NCBI GenBank assembly: GCA_023399055.1
Contig: JAEWQV010000010.1
Span: 310,001-374,000 of the forward strand
Length of the DNA stretch: 64,000 nucleotides
Source of the DNA: Bacillota bacterium
Lineage (GTDB): Bacteria; Bacillota; Clostridia; Lachnospirales; Lachnospiraceae
Direction of reading: 5' to 3'
This document shows positions 53,301-61,501 of the stretch, one piece after another. A program made the position numbers and the translations under genes. The number at the start of each line of letters is the position of its first letter. The stretch's first letter is position 1. The notes under the pieces are model-generated. The model was given only the letters and a program-made list of their open reading frames with translations. It did not search any database and was not told where the DNA came from.

Positions 53301-53698
53301 GAATCCAGAACCCCTGCCATTGTCTCTACATCTGTGTCACCAGGTGTACTATTTTGTACTGTATAGTTCGATTTCGTATTACTCTTTGGTGGTGTACCAT
53401 TTCCCGAAGTTATTAAGATACCATCTGGTAGTGAGTAGGATACTCCACTCATAGTTCCTAAATTTAACTCTGTAAATATAGAAGATGCGGTTAGTTTACC
53501 TTTATTGGTTACTGTGCCTGATACTATTGATATATCTGGATTAGCAGTCACCAATTTATTTGCTAGCTGCAAAGCATTTGTTGGTACAGTGAACGTATTT
53601 GCAGCTGTTATTACTGTTGGTTTTATGTTTGATAGCAAAAAAATCATCATAAACACCATTGATAAAACCCTTACACTCTTTTTTCTTTTTAATATCAT
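50357..53698 (-). CDS. repeat-containing cell-wall surface protein with IPKTG anchor
   Basis: 1113 residues. A signal peptide (residues 1-33) is followed by a choice-of-anchor-L-like domain (about 40-255; LPDGILITSGNG, FMFGSDEFPEYLND, AVIIDGVNYAKFPGN). Six Ig-like repeats of 90 residues then span about 271-811, each with a YDETGKVTVDN or similar core and an IKATS...DTATITVK end. A 170-residue beta-rich domain, an acidic Asn/Ser/Glu-rich spacer (about 985-1075), the sortase motif IPKTG (1079-1083), a membrane anchor and a Lys tail complete it. It is probably exposed on the cell wall and may bind substrate or matrix. No sortase gene is in the window. The ribosome site is AGGAGG. Confidence 0.85.
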   Translation of the reverse strand: MILKRKKSVRVLSMVFMMIFLLSNIKPTVITAANTFTVPTNALQLANKLVTANPDISIVSGTVTNKGKLTASSIFTELNLGTMSGVSYSLPDGILITSGNGTPPKSNTKSNYTVQNSTPGDTDVETMAGVLDSKDAFALEFQFTVPEGKNAVEFIFMFGSDEFPEYLNDIVDGAAVIIDGVNYAKFPGNVPLKVVTEAKLNKNINLAIEYNGISAPQKIIALLDMEREIHTAKIVIADTKDEKYDSGLFISSMKPTYATSGGIVDNIPSPEVISVSVSPKVVDVLPGTSTTLSANVTVSDGADTAVVWTSYDETGKVTVDSNGQVTVAADATPGNYIIKATSVADETKSDTATITVKEAAAIKSVTVTPKTSTAFKGETKQLHAEVLVTGEANTSVNWMSYDETGKVTVDNKGLVTVAADATPGNYMIKATSVVDETKSDTATVTVKEIPAVNSVTVIPKTATIVIGESKQLQVDVLVTGEADTSVTWTSYDETGKVTVDNYGQVYVAQDAIPGNYVIKATSVIDETKSDTATITVKLPDGVNSVTISPKTTTLYLGETQQFQVAVDVIGEVDNSVNWTCYDETGKVTVDNNGLVSVAADAIPGNYIIKATSLADESMSDTATVTVKEIPSITSVSVNPKTSTIVKGGAQQLQADVIVKGDADKTVIWSTNDETGNVTVDNNGQVSVASDAAIGDYNIKATSLVDESKFDTATITVKEVASVTSVTVSPKTFTIVKGGSLQLQAEVIAKGDADKGVTWSTYDETGKVTVNDNGKVSVASDAEIGEYIIKATSVFDSLKYDTAKIIVKIADTNIENPIPNTPEEEVEEKTVTVVEVPEGISNPNKIQVISGGDVFNKSVEIRLKKDEAVEVMVREKLQQIDIMKDAEVIIFPMDISIYEKGTEIKVQPKEGTTVDIIVPIPDELQTYKDKLKVLCIIDNKLYVLPSMLVTEEGVECVQFTAKHFSPYSFIVDLYGTLDGYVSEEDNSNDGDDSSTEITPTPVDNTETEEIDGNIPEDNGSTSGENPTKDSSSLEDGDLTNNEDNKGEVGNSDQNNDSNNENKGNNDVLNENSSDSSDTAIPKTGEQILIMVILGIAAGGCIVFRYFIKNTKYNN
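51268..52888. repeat. six 270-base coding repeats
   Basis: Internal repeats encode the 90-residue Ig-like modules of the surface protein. All keep the same length with only substitutions, and neighbouring units are close at the DNA level, for example the repeated segment encoding SDTATITVKE. Such tracts can gain or lose units by recombination. Confidence 0.8.
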
Positions 53699-53853
53699 AT
53701 GTCCTCCTTATTAAATTCATTAGTAAAAGAAATCCGTAGTACTAAATTACTATTACAATTAAAACTATATTACTATAAATATTGTTGCAAATTTGTTGCA
53801 AAACTCCTTCATTCGACATATGATTACGAATTTAATATAAAAATCAGCATAAA

Positions 53854-53889
53854 AAATACCACATAAAGACTTTTCTTTACATGGTATTT
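53854..53889 (-). terminator. terminator after the GH127/GH146 gene
   Basis: AAATACC and GGTATTT arms with an inner AAAG/CTTT pairing. On the minus strand TTTTTTATG follows. It is about 90 bases beyond the stop at 53981. Confidence 0.7.
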
Positions 53890-53980
53890 ATATTAATCCT
53901 CTTCAACTATTACGAACTACCCTTTAAACAAATATCAGTAGAATTATTGCCAGATTAGAGAACCAACGCAACAATCAACC

Positions 53981-56434
53981 TTACTTTGTAACACTATATA
54001 GAAATTTGCATATCCTTGCAGAGGCTTCACCCGGTGCACCCTCAAAGAATAATGTTACCACCTGTAATTTCTCACCCTTAACAGACAGAACCTCGCTTTG
54101 TTCTAATAGAACTTCCCTTGGAAGTTCTATGAATACCTCATAGTCATCGGGTCCCTCAATTGAGTTTAGCACCTGATTATATACAATTACGTTTCCCGCT
54201 TTTACCTTTAATGTCTTCCCATTATCCTCTTTTTTTAGGATTGCAATTAATTGTGTTTCATTTTCAATGTTTACAATCATTCGATAGGAGAATCCACCAT
54301 TTGCATTCGCATATCTAGACGTCCCCACCGAGGTATCACCTGTAGATCCAGTTCCATATTCTCGCAGTTTATGAAGCTCGTCATTTTCATATTGACCGTA
54401 TCCTGGTTGAACGGTGTCTAAGCGATGAAATTCCGAATTTTCGTTAAACTGCTTTAATTCTATCTCTGATTCTGAACGTCCCATATCAGCAACAATCTTC
54501 CAATAGATACCATACCTCTCTTTATATTGAGAGTAATGTGGTACAAAGGTAAGGTTTGCAGCCGTCTTTACCATTCGGAAAGCCAATTCCTCTGTATCAG
54601 TATCTCTTACGAAATATTCGTTCACATTATTTATAAACCATTCAAATGATTCAGCTTCAACAACTATGGTTTCGTCACCAGTTTTGTTATATTCGGTTTC
54701 AATTAACTTAGTCTTTGGAATTGTAACATCAATACCCGTTGTAGTGGAAATCAAATCAGAGGTTCCAAGCAAAGCACTAAGCACCACCGGCCCGAAACGA
54801 AAACCTAGAACACCTTCCCCATCCGGCAATAACTCTGCCTGTATCTCCATAGGTAATACAACCTTTATCTCTGTTCTATTTCTAAACGGCCCTTCAACTA
54901 AGGCGTATCCTTCTTGTGTTACATAATCATAAACCTCATTATTTAAGTAAATCTTTGCTTTTGATGACAACCAATAAGGGAGGCGAAAAGCAATAATAAT
55001 ATCTGCTTCTTCCGAAGTCTCTATTGTAAATAAAACGCTCTCTCCTACTGGAATCTGTGAATTCAAAGTGAGTGTAATCTTTTGCTCCTCCCAAGTTAAC
55101 TTAGAACTAATATACTGATTTACAATTAGAATATTATCCTTCTTGTAAAAGAAACTCTCACCAAGCTTTGTAAAATTTTCCATACCAGTTCCAGTGCAAC
55201 ACCAGAATTTATTAAACTCCTCTCCGAATACTTTAAAATATCCGGTATCCATAGGCTGAAAATAAGTAGTCATACCCGTGGAAGGATTCTGCGAAGACAT
55301 AATGGAATTAAGAAATGCTTTTTCGTAGTAATCCGCATATTTAATTTCGCCTGTTATCTTATATAGCTTTTTGGTTAGCTTCAGCATATTAAAGACATTG
55401 CAGGTTTCACAATTACAATTTGTTCTTTCTGCATCCAGAATTTCATCGTGTCCGAAATGTTCCCATTCACTATTGCCACCCGTAATATAGGTATGGTTAT
55501 GCAGGACGTTTTCCCAAAATGCCTTGGCATATTCCAGATATACCTCAACTTCACTCCCTGGTTCATCAGCAAAGGAAATATAACGGTTTAAGGCACCCAA
55601 AAATTTGGGTATTGTGGTATTGGCGTGCAGATCTTTTAAGCATTGATCTCCTGATTTTCCATCTAAAACTTTTTCAAATAAAGTCGTTTGATCAAATGCA
55701 TGTGCAGCTTTTGCAAACTTTTCCTTACTTGTCAGCTGGTACAAGTCATACAGACAATCATTCATGCCACCATATTCAATCGCAAGAACAGTGTTTCTTG
55801 TAGTCTCAGACCAGCGACTCACTCTTTGATAGATCCAATCACCTAACCGAGTTGCTACTTCCAAAGCTTCTTGGGCTATTTGATCCAATCCGCTCCCCTT
55901 TGTTTGTACCACCGTTATAATTCCTGCTAAGGTTTTATGCATGGTATACCAGGGTACCCAGGCATGGGTGAAAATATTCGTTTGATTTCTCTCTACATTA
56001 TCAAACTGTGCCTCTACCTTATCTGAATCAATGATGGAAGCACCAAACAGAAACCCTATTCCACTTACCTCCTGGCACTCCTTTAATCCACTTATTATAT
56101 ATCCTATGATTTCATATAATTTATTTTTTTGCATTGGTGTTGAATTCCTACTCTGATACGCTTGAACACAAGCGGTTAAATAATGTCCAAGGGTATGCCC
56201 TCCAATTAAAGAAGTTTCCCATCCAGGGTAACGTTCACTTCCTTTGGTATTCACACCTGCAGTCTCTCGAAACCCCGCCAGCAGTTTGTCTATATCAAAA
56301 CTTAGAAGATACTCTATCTCTTTTAGAGTAGCATTTACATAATATTCATCCGTTAGTAATACATCCTTTAGCTCGAACGCTGTTAAATTAGTCAGATTAA
56401 TTCCATTTAATCTCTCTTGGTTAGTTGATCTCAT
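53981..56434 (-). CDS. GH127/GH146 (DUF1680) beta-L-arabinofuranosidase family protein
   Basis: About 817 residues with an alpha/alpha barrel core (about 15-430) and C-terminal beta-sandwich domains. The zinc/catalytic cysteine cluster of this family is intact: CETC (around residues 342-345) and WCCTGTG (around 411-417), in which a Cys is the nucleophile in characterised members. The family removes beta-L-arabinofuranose from arabinan side chains, extensin or rhamnogalacturonan II. There is no signal peptide. The ATG at 56434 is ten bases from GGAGG; a GTG two codons earlier is an alternative. It is divergent from an AraC gene that probably controls it. Confidence 0.9.
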   Translation of the reverse strand: MRSTNQERLNGINLTNLTAFELKDVLLTDEYYVNATLKEIEYLLSFDIDKLLAGFRETAGVNTKGSERYPGWETSLIGGHTLGHYLTACVQAYQSRNSTPMQKNKLYEIIGYIISGLKECQEVSGIGFLFGASIIDSDKVEAQFDNVERNQTNIFTHAWVPWYTMHKTLAGIITVVQTKGSGLDQIAQEALEVATRLGDWIYQRVSRWSETTRNTVLAIEYGGMNDCLYDLYQLTSKEKFAKAAHAFDQTTLFEKVLDGKSGDQCLKDLHANTTIPKFLGALNRYISFADEPGSEVEVYLEYAKAFWENVLHNHTYITGGNSEWEHFGHDEILDAERTNCNCETCNVFNMLKLTKKLYKITGEIKYADYYEKAFLNSIMSSQNPSTGMTTYFQPMDTGYFKVFGEEFNKFWCCTGTGMENFTKLGESFFYKKDNILIVNQYISSKLTWEEQKITLTLNSQIPVGESVLFTIETSEEADIIIAFRLPYWLSSKAKIYLNNEVYDYVTQEGYALVEGPFRNRTEIKVVLPMEIQAELLPDGEGVLGFRFGPVVLSALLGTSDLISTTTGIDVTIPKTKLIETEYNKTGDETIVVEAESFEWFINNVNEYFVRDTDTEELAFRMVKTAANLTFVPHYSQYKERYGIYWKIVADMGRSESEIELKQFNENSEFHRLDTVQPGYGQYENDELHKLREYGTGSTGDTSVGTSRYANANGGFSYRMIVNIENETQLIAILKKEDNGKTLKVKAGNVIVYNQVLNSIEGPDDYEVFIELPREVLLEQSEVLSVKGEKLQVVTLFFEGAPGEASARICKFLYSVTK

Positions 56435-56877
56435 ATTCACCTTACCTCCTTAATACTTCTTTATATCAAGTATAACAATTCACAGATTTTCAATAAATAC
56501 AAAAAGGTATGATATGGTGCAAAAAAGTTATTCTATAATGAAAAAATGAGGCAAATTTTATAAATTTAACTAGTGTTTATTATCATATATTATCTGATTT
56601 ATACTGCAAACCAGCACTCTATTATTGAATTATTTACTCTTTGCATTTTTTTCATGTTTGCACTATGATAATTCTATAATAAAACAAATCTTTGTGTTTA
56701 GAATAACTTAATTATTAATAAATTTTAATACAAAGTCTGATTAAATTATTAGCACAACTATACCGCGTAGCAATTATCTATAATTAGTTAATCAAGGAAC
56801 TTTTAAGCTAAAATAAAAAACTGCGATACCGCTAGAATAAAGGAGATATCGCAAGATTATATGAGGAGGTGTTATCT
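56435..56877. promoter_or_regulatory. divergent regulatory region between the GH127 and araC genes
   Basis: AT-rich spacer of about 440 bases. Two blocks, near 56516-56539 and 56658-56680, each contain a TTTGCAC element (opposite orientations) and the plus-strand sequence ATTCTATAAT, so they may be paired AraC sites with -10 boxes. A TGCGATA/TATCGCA inverted repeat (56822-56853) lies in the araC leader. No gene is seen in it. Confidence 0.4.
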
Positions 56878-57738
56878 ATGCTAGTCTTTAACTTTGATAC
56901 CACAAAATTATTTAATTATCGATGGTGTGGAAAATTTCAATCTCCTTCCTCTGATTGGGCGCATTTAGAAAGAAGTTTACTAGACTTTGAGTTAATGGTA
57001 GTAACCGAAGGAACACTATATATCGCAAATGAACTAAATCAGTATAAAATCAATAAGGGTCAATATATTTTAATGGGCCCAACAAGTCGTCAATATGGAT
57101 ATAAATCCTCAAATTGCAGCTTTTATTGGTTGCACTTTACCTACAATGACAATTCCAATGACCTGGAATTACAACACATGGAATCTGACAACTTCGTATA
57201 CTTGCGTGGTCATCTTCTGATACCCGAAACAGGAACTCTAAATTCAATCGAACGCATCATAATTATGATGAAACAATTACAAGATTCTGATAAGCGTTAC
57301 CGTGAAATAAGCTTAAATAATTATCTGGCATCCGCTGTTCTTGCAGAGCTTGCTAATCAAAGTGATGTGTTCAAAAAACAGGAAGAAGGCCATATAAAAA
57401 AACAGCTCTATAATGATATTTGTGATTATGTCAATTTACATATTAGCTCTAATATTTCAATAGAGGAAATAGCTTCTTATTTTGGATATAACAAAAAATA
57501 CCTTACTACTTTCTTTCGAAAGCAATCCGGCATTTCAATTAAGCAATATATGTTGTTACTAAAAATGGATTATGCAAAAGCTGAACTTTCTGATACAAAT
57601 AGAACAATTGCTCAGATAGCCTATGACATTGGCTTTCATGATGTGCATCATTTCAGCAATACCTTTAAAAAATATACTGGTTTATCTCCTACCAGTTATC
57701 GAAACAGTTATAATAAACGATTTTTATTTCATACTTAA
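56878..57738 (+). CDS. AraC family transcriptional regulator
   Basis: 286 residues. An N-terminal cupin-like sensing domain (LMVVTEGTLYIANELNQYKI, KGQYILMGPTSRQYGY) precedes two C-terminal AraC helix-turn-helix motifs (ISIEEIASYFGYNKKYLTTFFRKQ and IAQIAYDIGFHDVHHFSNTFKKYTG). The start is the ATG at 56878, eight bases after AGGAGG; a GTG at 56869 overlaps that ribosome site and is rejected. It is divergent from the GH127/GH146 gene, which suggests it senses arabinose or a related sugar and activates that gene. The terminator at 57741-57780 ends it. Confidence 0.9.
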   Translation: MLVFNFDTTKLFNYRWCGKFQSPSSDWAHLERSLLDFELMVVTEGTLYIANELNQYKINKGQYILMGPTSRQYGYKSSNCSFYWLHFTYNDNSNDLELQHMESDNFVYLRGHLLIPETGTLNSIERIIIMMKQLQDSDKRYREISLNNYLASAVLAELANQSDVFKKQEEGHIKKQLYNDICDYVNLHISSNISIEEIASYFGYNKKYLTTFFRKQSGISIKQYMLLLKMDYAKAELSDTNRTIAQIAYDIGFHDVHHFSNTFKKYTGLSPTSYRNSYNKRFLFHT

Positions 57739-57740
57739 CT

Positions 57741-57780
57741 AAAAAAGTGAGAACTTCAATACAGAAGTCCTCACTTTTTT
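57741..57780. terminator. bidirectional terminator
   Basis: AAAAAAGTGAGAACTTC and GAAGTCCTCACTTTTTT form a hairpin with a six-base loop, flanked by an A-run and a T-run. It sits between the convergent araC and surface-protein genes. Confidence 0.88.
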
Positions 57781-57810
57781 ATTCGTTTGTTATGAATAGT
57801 TTATACTTAA

Positions 57811-58491
57811 TTACTGTGCTTTTCTTCTTAATTTTAAGCTAGCTGCACCAAAAGCTAAAATTCCAAGACCAAATGCTGCTGCATAGTAAACTTCGCCAGT
57901 CTTTGGTACATCAGTTGTTGCTGGTGTTTCTGCTTCTGTAGTTTCTGCTGGTGCTGCTGCATCATCTGCAACTGTTATTGTCATTGTTCCTACTTGACCC
58001 ATAACATAAACAGTAGGATCAACAAAGGTGGTATCCTTTGATGTAAAATATAAAGTACCAAACATATCTTCGCCAGTGCCTAAATCAGTATAGGTTGCAG
58101 TAAAGTTATTACCCTCACGTGTAACTACTACTTTATAAGATTTGCCTTGTTCTGCATCAGCTTTACCTGTATCCTTAATAACGTTTCCAATACCTTCAGG
58201 TGCTCCCCAACAATCTCCAGCTGAAGTAGTTGTAAAATAATTGGTTCCATCGGATACTTCAACACAGAATGCAGCATATGTATCATCTGGGTTTGTAGGT
58301 GCAGCTACCTCAACTTCAAATGTAACTGATCCATTATCAGGAAGAGCTATATGTGTTGATGCTGGAACTCCATCTGGAGACCACCAACCATTACTTACAA
58401 GAGTCTCGGACTCTGCTGCAAATGCAACCGCACTTGAAGATAAAATCAAACCCACTGCTAACATAACTGCCATAACACTTTTCTTAAACAT
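57811..58491 (-). CDS. small cell-wall-anchored secreted protein with VPKTG motif
   Basis: 226 residues. A signal peptide (1-26, ending AFAAE) is followed by a beta-rich domain of about 150 residues (NGWWSPDGVPASTHIALPDN, FEVEVAAP, CVEVSDGTNYFTTTSAGDCWG). An Ala/Thr/Glu-rich linker, the sortase motif VPKTGE, a hydrophobic anchor and the tail KLRRKAQ complete it. The aromatic, jelly-roll-like domain resembles a carbohydrate-binding module, but I do not recognise a named family. It may bind plant polysaccharide at the cell surface. It has AGGGAGG and its own promoter (58563-58591), and is a single-gene unit between terminators. Confidence 0.75.
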   Translation of the reverse strand: MFKKSVMAVMLAVGLILSSSAVAFAAESETLVSNGWWSPDGVPASTHIALPDNGSVTFEVEVAAPTNPDDTYAAFCVEVSDGTNYFTTTSAGDCWGAPEGIGNVIKDTGKADAEQGKSYKVVVTREGNNFTATYTDLGTGEDMFGTLYFTSKDTTFVDPTVYVMGQVGTMTITVADDAAAPAETTEAETPATTDVPKTGEVYYAAAFGLGILAFGAASLKLRRKAQ

Positions 58492-58562
58492 ACTAAATAC
58501 CTCCCTATAAATTTTTTCATAAACTATTTACTTAACTATTAAACTATTCATTTAATAATTAT

Positions 58563-58591
58563 AAGATACTACATTTTGAACAAAACGTCAA
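58563..58591 (-). promoter_or_regulatory. promoter of the small surface protein gene
   Basis: Minus-strand TTGACG, 17 bases, TATCTT, about 70 bases upstream of the start codon. The rest of the 58492-58773 spacer is AT-rich without other visible elements. Confidence 0.55.
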
Positions 58592-58773
58592 GTGATATAA
58601 TCATAATTTAGGTGGTTTTTTTACTTTTATCTATAGTATCTTTCTCAATTTTTGTAAAATACGCACTATAAACAAGATATATTGATGATATGCATAACAA
58701 ATCATAAGGTTAAACTCATTTTATATTATTAAACTTAATACTTAATTATAAAAAATTCCAAAAAAATTTACTA

Positions 58774-59724
58774 TTAGAATTCGAACCTGGGCTTTAGATT
58801 AGTATCCCAAAGTACTTCCAGGATGCGTGCATGTCGATTTGGATCATATAATGGGTTCCCAACTATTTCTTCATAAGGTCTTGCATGATAAATCATAACA
58901 TCCTTACCATCCTCTGTTGTGGTGAAACAATTATGTCCCGGTCCATAAACAGACTGGTCAGCAGCTGTACTTAATACAGGATTGCGCTCTTTTACCCAAG
59001 ATGCAGGATCCAGAAGATCTGAATTTTCATCCGCTGTAAGCATACCAACACAATAGCAAGCACCTGTAGCACTGGCAGAATACGTCAGGTGTATTTTACC
59101 ATGCTTTTTAAGAATAGCTGGACCTTCATTCACCCAAAACTCAACTCTTTCCCAATCATAGTCCGGTGTTGACAGAAGTATCTGCTTTGTTTTAAGTTTC
59201 GTAGGAGATTCCATCTCTGCTATGTAAAGGTTCGATATCATTTTACCGACACCTACCTTTTCCGCCCAGACAAAATAACGCTTGCCTTTATTCTCAAAGA
59301 CAGTTGCATCCAGGGAAAATGCTTCAAAGGAAAATTCATCATCATCTGCACGTTGCATTTTGCCACATTCAATCCAAGTACCATTAATAGGATCGTCTCC
59401 TGTGCACTCTATTACATATGGTCTAATTGCCCAGATATCGTCCACATCGCCAGCAGCAAAATAAACGTACCATTTGTTATCCAAATAATAAATTTCAGGT
59501 GCCCAGATATGACAACTCATTATTCCTTTCTCATGTTTTGTCCAAATAGTAACCTCTTCGGCATCCACTAATCCTTCTAGCGTATCAGATTTTCTTAATA
59601 TTATTCTGTCATAGGAGGGCACAGAAGCTGTAAAATAATACGTACCATCACTATGCCGAAATACATATGGGTCAGCTCTCTGCATAATCCAGACGTCGTT
59701 ATTTTTTTTCAAATGTTGTTCCAT
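58774..59724 (-). CDS. GH43 glycosidase (arabinosidase/xylosidase type)
   Basis: About 316 residues, a single five-bladed propeller. The three catalytic acids are visible: Asp in QRADPYVF (around residue 18), Asp in FSLDATVFENKGKRY (pKa modulator, around 144) and Glu in VNEGPAILKKHGK (around 202). Typical members release alpha-L-arabinofuranose or beta-xylose. There is no signal peptide, so it acts on imported oligosaccharides. The ATG at 59724 has TGGAG nine bases upstream; the ATG at 59739 overlaps that site. It follows the fourth binding-protein gene across a terminator-like stem, so the pair probably handles arabinan or arabinose-substituted pectin. Confidence 0.88.
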   Translation of the reverse strand: MEQHLKKNNDVWIMQRADPYVFRHSDGTYYFTASVPSYDRIILRKSDTLEGLVDAEEVTIWTKHEKGIMSCHIWAPEIYYLDNKWYVYFAAGDVDDIWAIRPYVIECTGDDPINGTWIECGKMQRADDDEFSFEAFSLDATVFENKGKRYFVWAEKVGVGKMISNLYIAEMESPTKLKTKQILLSTPDYDWERVEFWVNEGPAILKKHGKIHLTYSASATGACYCVGMLTADENSDLLDPASWVKERNPVLSTAADQSVYGPGHNCFTTTEDGKDVMIYHARPYEEIVGNPLYDPNRHARILEVLWDTNLKPRFEF

Positions 59725-59790
59725 TGTACAATTCTCCATTTCTTTTCTTAATATCTAGCAGACAGAATACTTTGCAACTAATTTTATTTT

Positions 59791-59839
59791 AACAATCCCG
59801 TAACCGCAGCACTTCATATCTACGAATTACGGGATCGTT
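59791..59839 (-). terminator. stem-loop after the binding-protein gene
   Basis: AACAATCCCGTAA and TTACGGGATCGTT arms pair at 12 of 13 positions around a 23-base loop. On the minus strand TTAAAATAAAATT follows. It separates the binding-protein stop (59876) from GH43. Confidence 0.65.
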
Positions 59840-59875
59840 CTAATGATTAAGTTACCTATCGTTTCATATATTTTC

Positions 59876-61414
59876 TTAATTAGTAGGTTCCCAGTCAATA
59901 TTGAAGTATTCTTTCATAGCTTGTTTGTGATACTCATTTGCCTGTTGTGTTGCTTCGTCTGCATAATCAGCAGCTTTTTTCTTACCAGTATCTACCAGGG
60001 TATGAATACCAATCTTATTAAAGTAATCCACACAGAAGTTCCAGTAGCCAGCAATACTCATCCAACCATAAGGAACTGGTCTGGTAATAGCTGCGAAATA
60101 GCTATCCCAGTAAGGTCCATCCACGTCATCTGTAGGATATAAAGCTCTGTAACCAGCCCAAACTTCTTCATTCAATGTGAGTGGTACAGGCATAGCATCT
60201 CTAATTAGAGGTGCTCCTGATGCGTTTGTAATAGTTTCATCCTGATAAATTTCCAATTTAGCCTTCCAGCCATCTGCACCCCAACCCATGAATTTTAATA
60301 ATTCATAAGCTTCTCTTGGATGCTCTGTAGATGCGGAGATACCACCCATATCCAAAGTAGCAACCGCATTGGCTACGCCATCAACCTTCTCTACGGAAGG
60401 AACTGGATAAGGTACATAATTAATATTTAAATCATTCTTGTATTCATCCGTATCCCAAAGATTCATATAGGTCCAATAAGACTCTGCCATTAATGCAACA
60501 CGACCGCTGGAACCTGCCCATGCTGTAGAATCTCCTAACCAATTTTGCATGTCAATGGTGTCTACACCTGGTGCAACATAGCCATTTAACTTAAGATCTG
60601 CTTGTTCCTGCTCACCGATTGCCCATACACCTAAATTAAAGCCGTTTCCATCCCAGCCAAATTCGCCTTTAATCTTTTGGGAAGCTGCAATACCATACAA
60701 GCTGTCAAGTCTGATATTACCACCAATACCATAGTAAGCTGGTGATGCTGTCTTATCCGTGGTATCCTTAACTAATTGAATCATCTCTGCCCAGGTCCAG
60801 TTGGTAGCAGGCATTGGTTGGTTAAGTGTTTCCATTAAAGTACGGTCAATATAGATAGCACTTGGGAAGTATTTTATAGGAGCAGCCCATTGTCTTCCAG
60901 AGTCATAGGTACCAACAGCTAATTCATTAATTGTAGGCATTATGTTCTGATTTTCAGGATCTGCATTCCATAAATCTGTCATATCATACAGTAGTTTATT
61001 GGAAAGTGCATAGTCAGCATTACCGAACATAAAAGCATCTGGCATTGTGCCTGCTGCAATTAAGTTAGTTAGTGTAGTCTCATAATCTCCAACTACCACA
61101 TAGGTAGATTCAACCTTAATATTTGGATATTTCTCCATGAACTTTTTAGCTAATTCCTGTGTAAGAACATCGCTATCAAAGTTCATGTAGGTTAATGTGA
61201 TTTCCTCTGTGGTCATAGGTGGTAAGCCTGATTCATCAATAGCTGCTGCGTCTGTTGGTGCTGTAGTTCCTTCATTTGATGCATCCGGTGTTGCACCTTG
61301 TGTAACTCCTGGAGTAGTTTTGTCTTCTTCTTTATCACTGCCCCCAAAAACACAGCCGGATAAGAATGACACACATAATACAAGAGTCATTAGTAAACTT
61401 ATTAGTTTCTTCAT
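59876..61414 (-). CDS. sugar ABC transporter substrate-binding lipoprotein
   Basis: 512 residues. The start is the ATG at 61414, five bases after GGAGGAGG; the upstream in-frame start at 61429 lies in the ribosome site. The signal peptide ends in the lipobox FLSGC (Cys21), followed by an Asp/Thr/Pro-rich tether to about residue 65 and a family 1 binding domain (EITLTYMNFDSDVLTQELAKKFMEKYPNI...). It follows its two permeases and precedes GH43, so this cluster has permease-permease-binding protein order, unlike the other clusters here. The ligand is probably an arabinose-containing oligosaccharide, inferred from GH43. Confidence 0.9.
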   Translation of the reverse strand: MKKLISLLMTLVLCVSFLSGCVFGGSDKEEDKTTPGVTQGATPDASNEGTTAPTDAAAIDESGLPPMTTEEITLTYMNFDSDVLTQELAKKFMEKYPNIKVESTYVVVGDYETTLTNLIAAGTMPDAFMFGNADYALSNKLLYDMTDLWNADPENQNIMPTINELAVGTYDSGRQWAAPIKYFPSAIYIDRTLMETLNQPMPATNWTWAEMIQLVKDTTDKTASPAYYGIGGNIRLDSLYGIAASQKIKGEFGWDGNGFNLGVWAIGEQEQADLKLNGYVAPGVDTIDMQNWLGDSTAWAGSSGRVALMAESYWTYMNLWDTDEYKNDLNINYVPYPVPSVEKVDGVANAVATLDMGGISASTEHPREAYELLKFMGWGADGWKAKLEIYQDETITNASGAPLIRDAMPVPLTLNEEVWAGYRALYPTDDVDGPYWDSYFAAITRPVPYGWMSIAGYWNFCVDYFNKIGIHTLVDTGKKKAADYADEATQQANEYHKQAMKEYFNIDWEPTN

Positions 61415-61501
61415 AATATCCTCCTCCAAAAAATAATATTTTTCATTGCATGGCTTTTACCATTCAATATTTATGAAATATCATTTATTTTTCATAAATG
61501 A

